This document shows, one piece after another, positions 63,906-64,000 of a DNA stretch of 64,000 bases. The translations under genes were made by a program, and so were the position numbers. Origin of the DNA: Triatoma infestans (Eukaryota > Arthropoda > Insecta > Hemiptera > Reduviidae); contig JAAEAF010006799.1 of assembly GCA_011037195.1 (NCBI GenBank), positions 248,001 through 312,000 of the forward strand. Reading direction: 5' to 3'. Each line of letters starts with the position of its first letter. The first letter of the stretch is position 1. The notes beneath the pieces are model-generated. The model was not told where the DNA came from and ran no database searches. It worked only from the letters and a program-made list of their open reading frames with translations.

Positions 63906-64000
63906 ATATTTTGGTAAATTTCAAATGTTTTATTTAAATAAACTTTAAAAAAAAAAAAAAAAAATGTAAATTGTGGAAGATGTATTAATAATTTATGCAC

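Overview
This is an AT-rich, repeat-rich stretch of an arthropod, almost certainly insect, nuclear genome. The reasons are multi-exon genes with GT/AG introns, an insect-type 7tm_6 odorant receptor, a tandem array of UDP-glycosyltransferase (UGT) genes, tRNA-derived SINEs, and remains of Tc1, Helitron, Penelope and LINE elements. I cannot fix the order or species from the sequence alone.

Layout. All recognised host genes lie on the minus strand. At the left, 407-9393 holds the first six exons of an odorant receptor gene whose 3' exons lie beyond position 1. About 1 kb upstream of its start codon ends a UGT array: UGT-A (10381-23040), UGT-B (26734-41028), UGT-C (43196-47721) and UGT-D (60613-63552, first exon outside the window). 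Every intact UGT has six coding exons with the same phases (0, 2, 0, 1, 2), and most exon lengths are identical. I joined the exons by hand at GT/AG sites; A, B and C give uninterrupted frames of 517, 516 and 514 residues. A and B are one paralogue pair, and C and D are a second, more recent pair. Two UGT relics also lie in the array: a lone 3' exon piece at 25375-25520 and a lone first exon with a stop codon at 52835-52990.

How it grew. The array looks like the product of repeated segmental duplication. Segment 41771-46250 (the UGT-C body) recurs as 59222-63730 (UGT-D). Segment 40310-42020 (around UGT-B exon 1) recurs as 52280-53970 (around the orphan exon 1). A composite block of dead LINE and Tc1 sequence at 34280-38100 recurs in inverted orientation at 54050-59220. 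Introns carry mobile-element insertions absent from the sister paralogue: a Gag-coding element with LTR-like termini in inverted orientation and a LINE with a 14-bp target duplication in UGT-A, and a 479-bp foldback element in UGT-B.

Function. UGTs are ER-membrane enzymes that conjugate small lipophilic compounds with sugar from UDP-sugar donors, and in insects they serve detoxification, pigmentation and odorant clearance. Odorant receptors are olfactory membrane proteins. The neighbourhood is therefore chemosensory and detoxification, but no functional link between the receptor and the UGTs is shown by the sequence. No CRISPR array, operon or prokaryotic signal is present.
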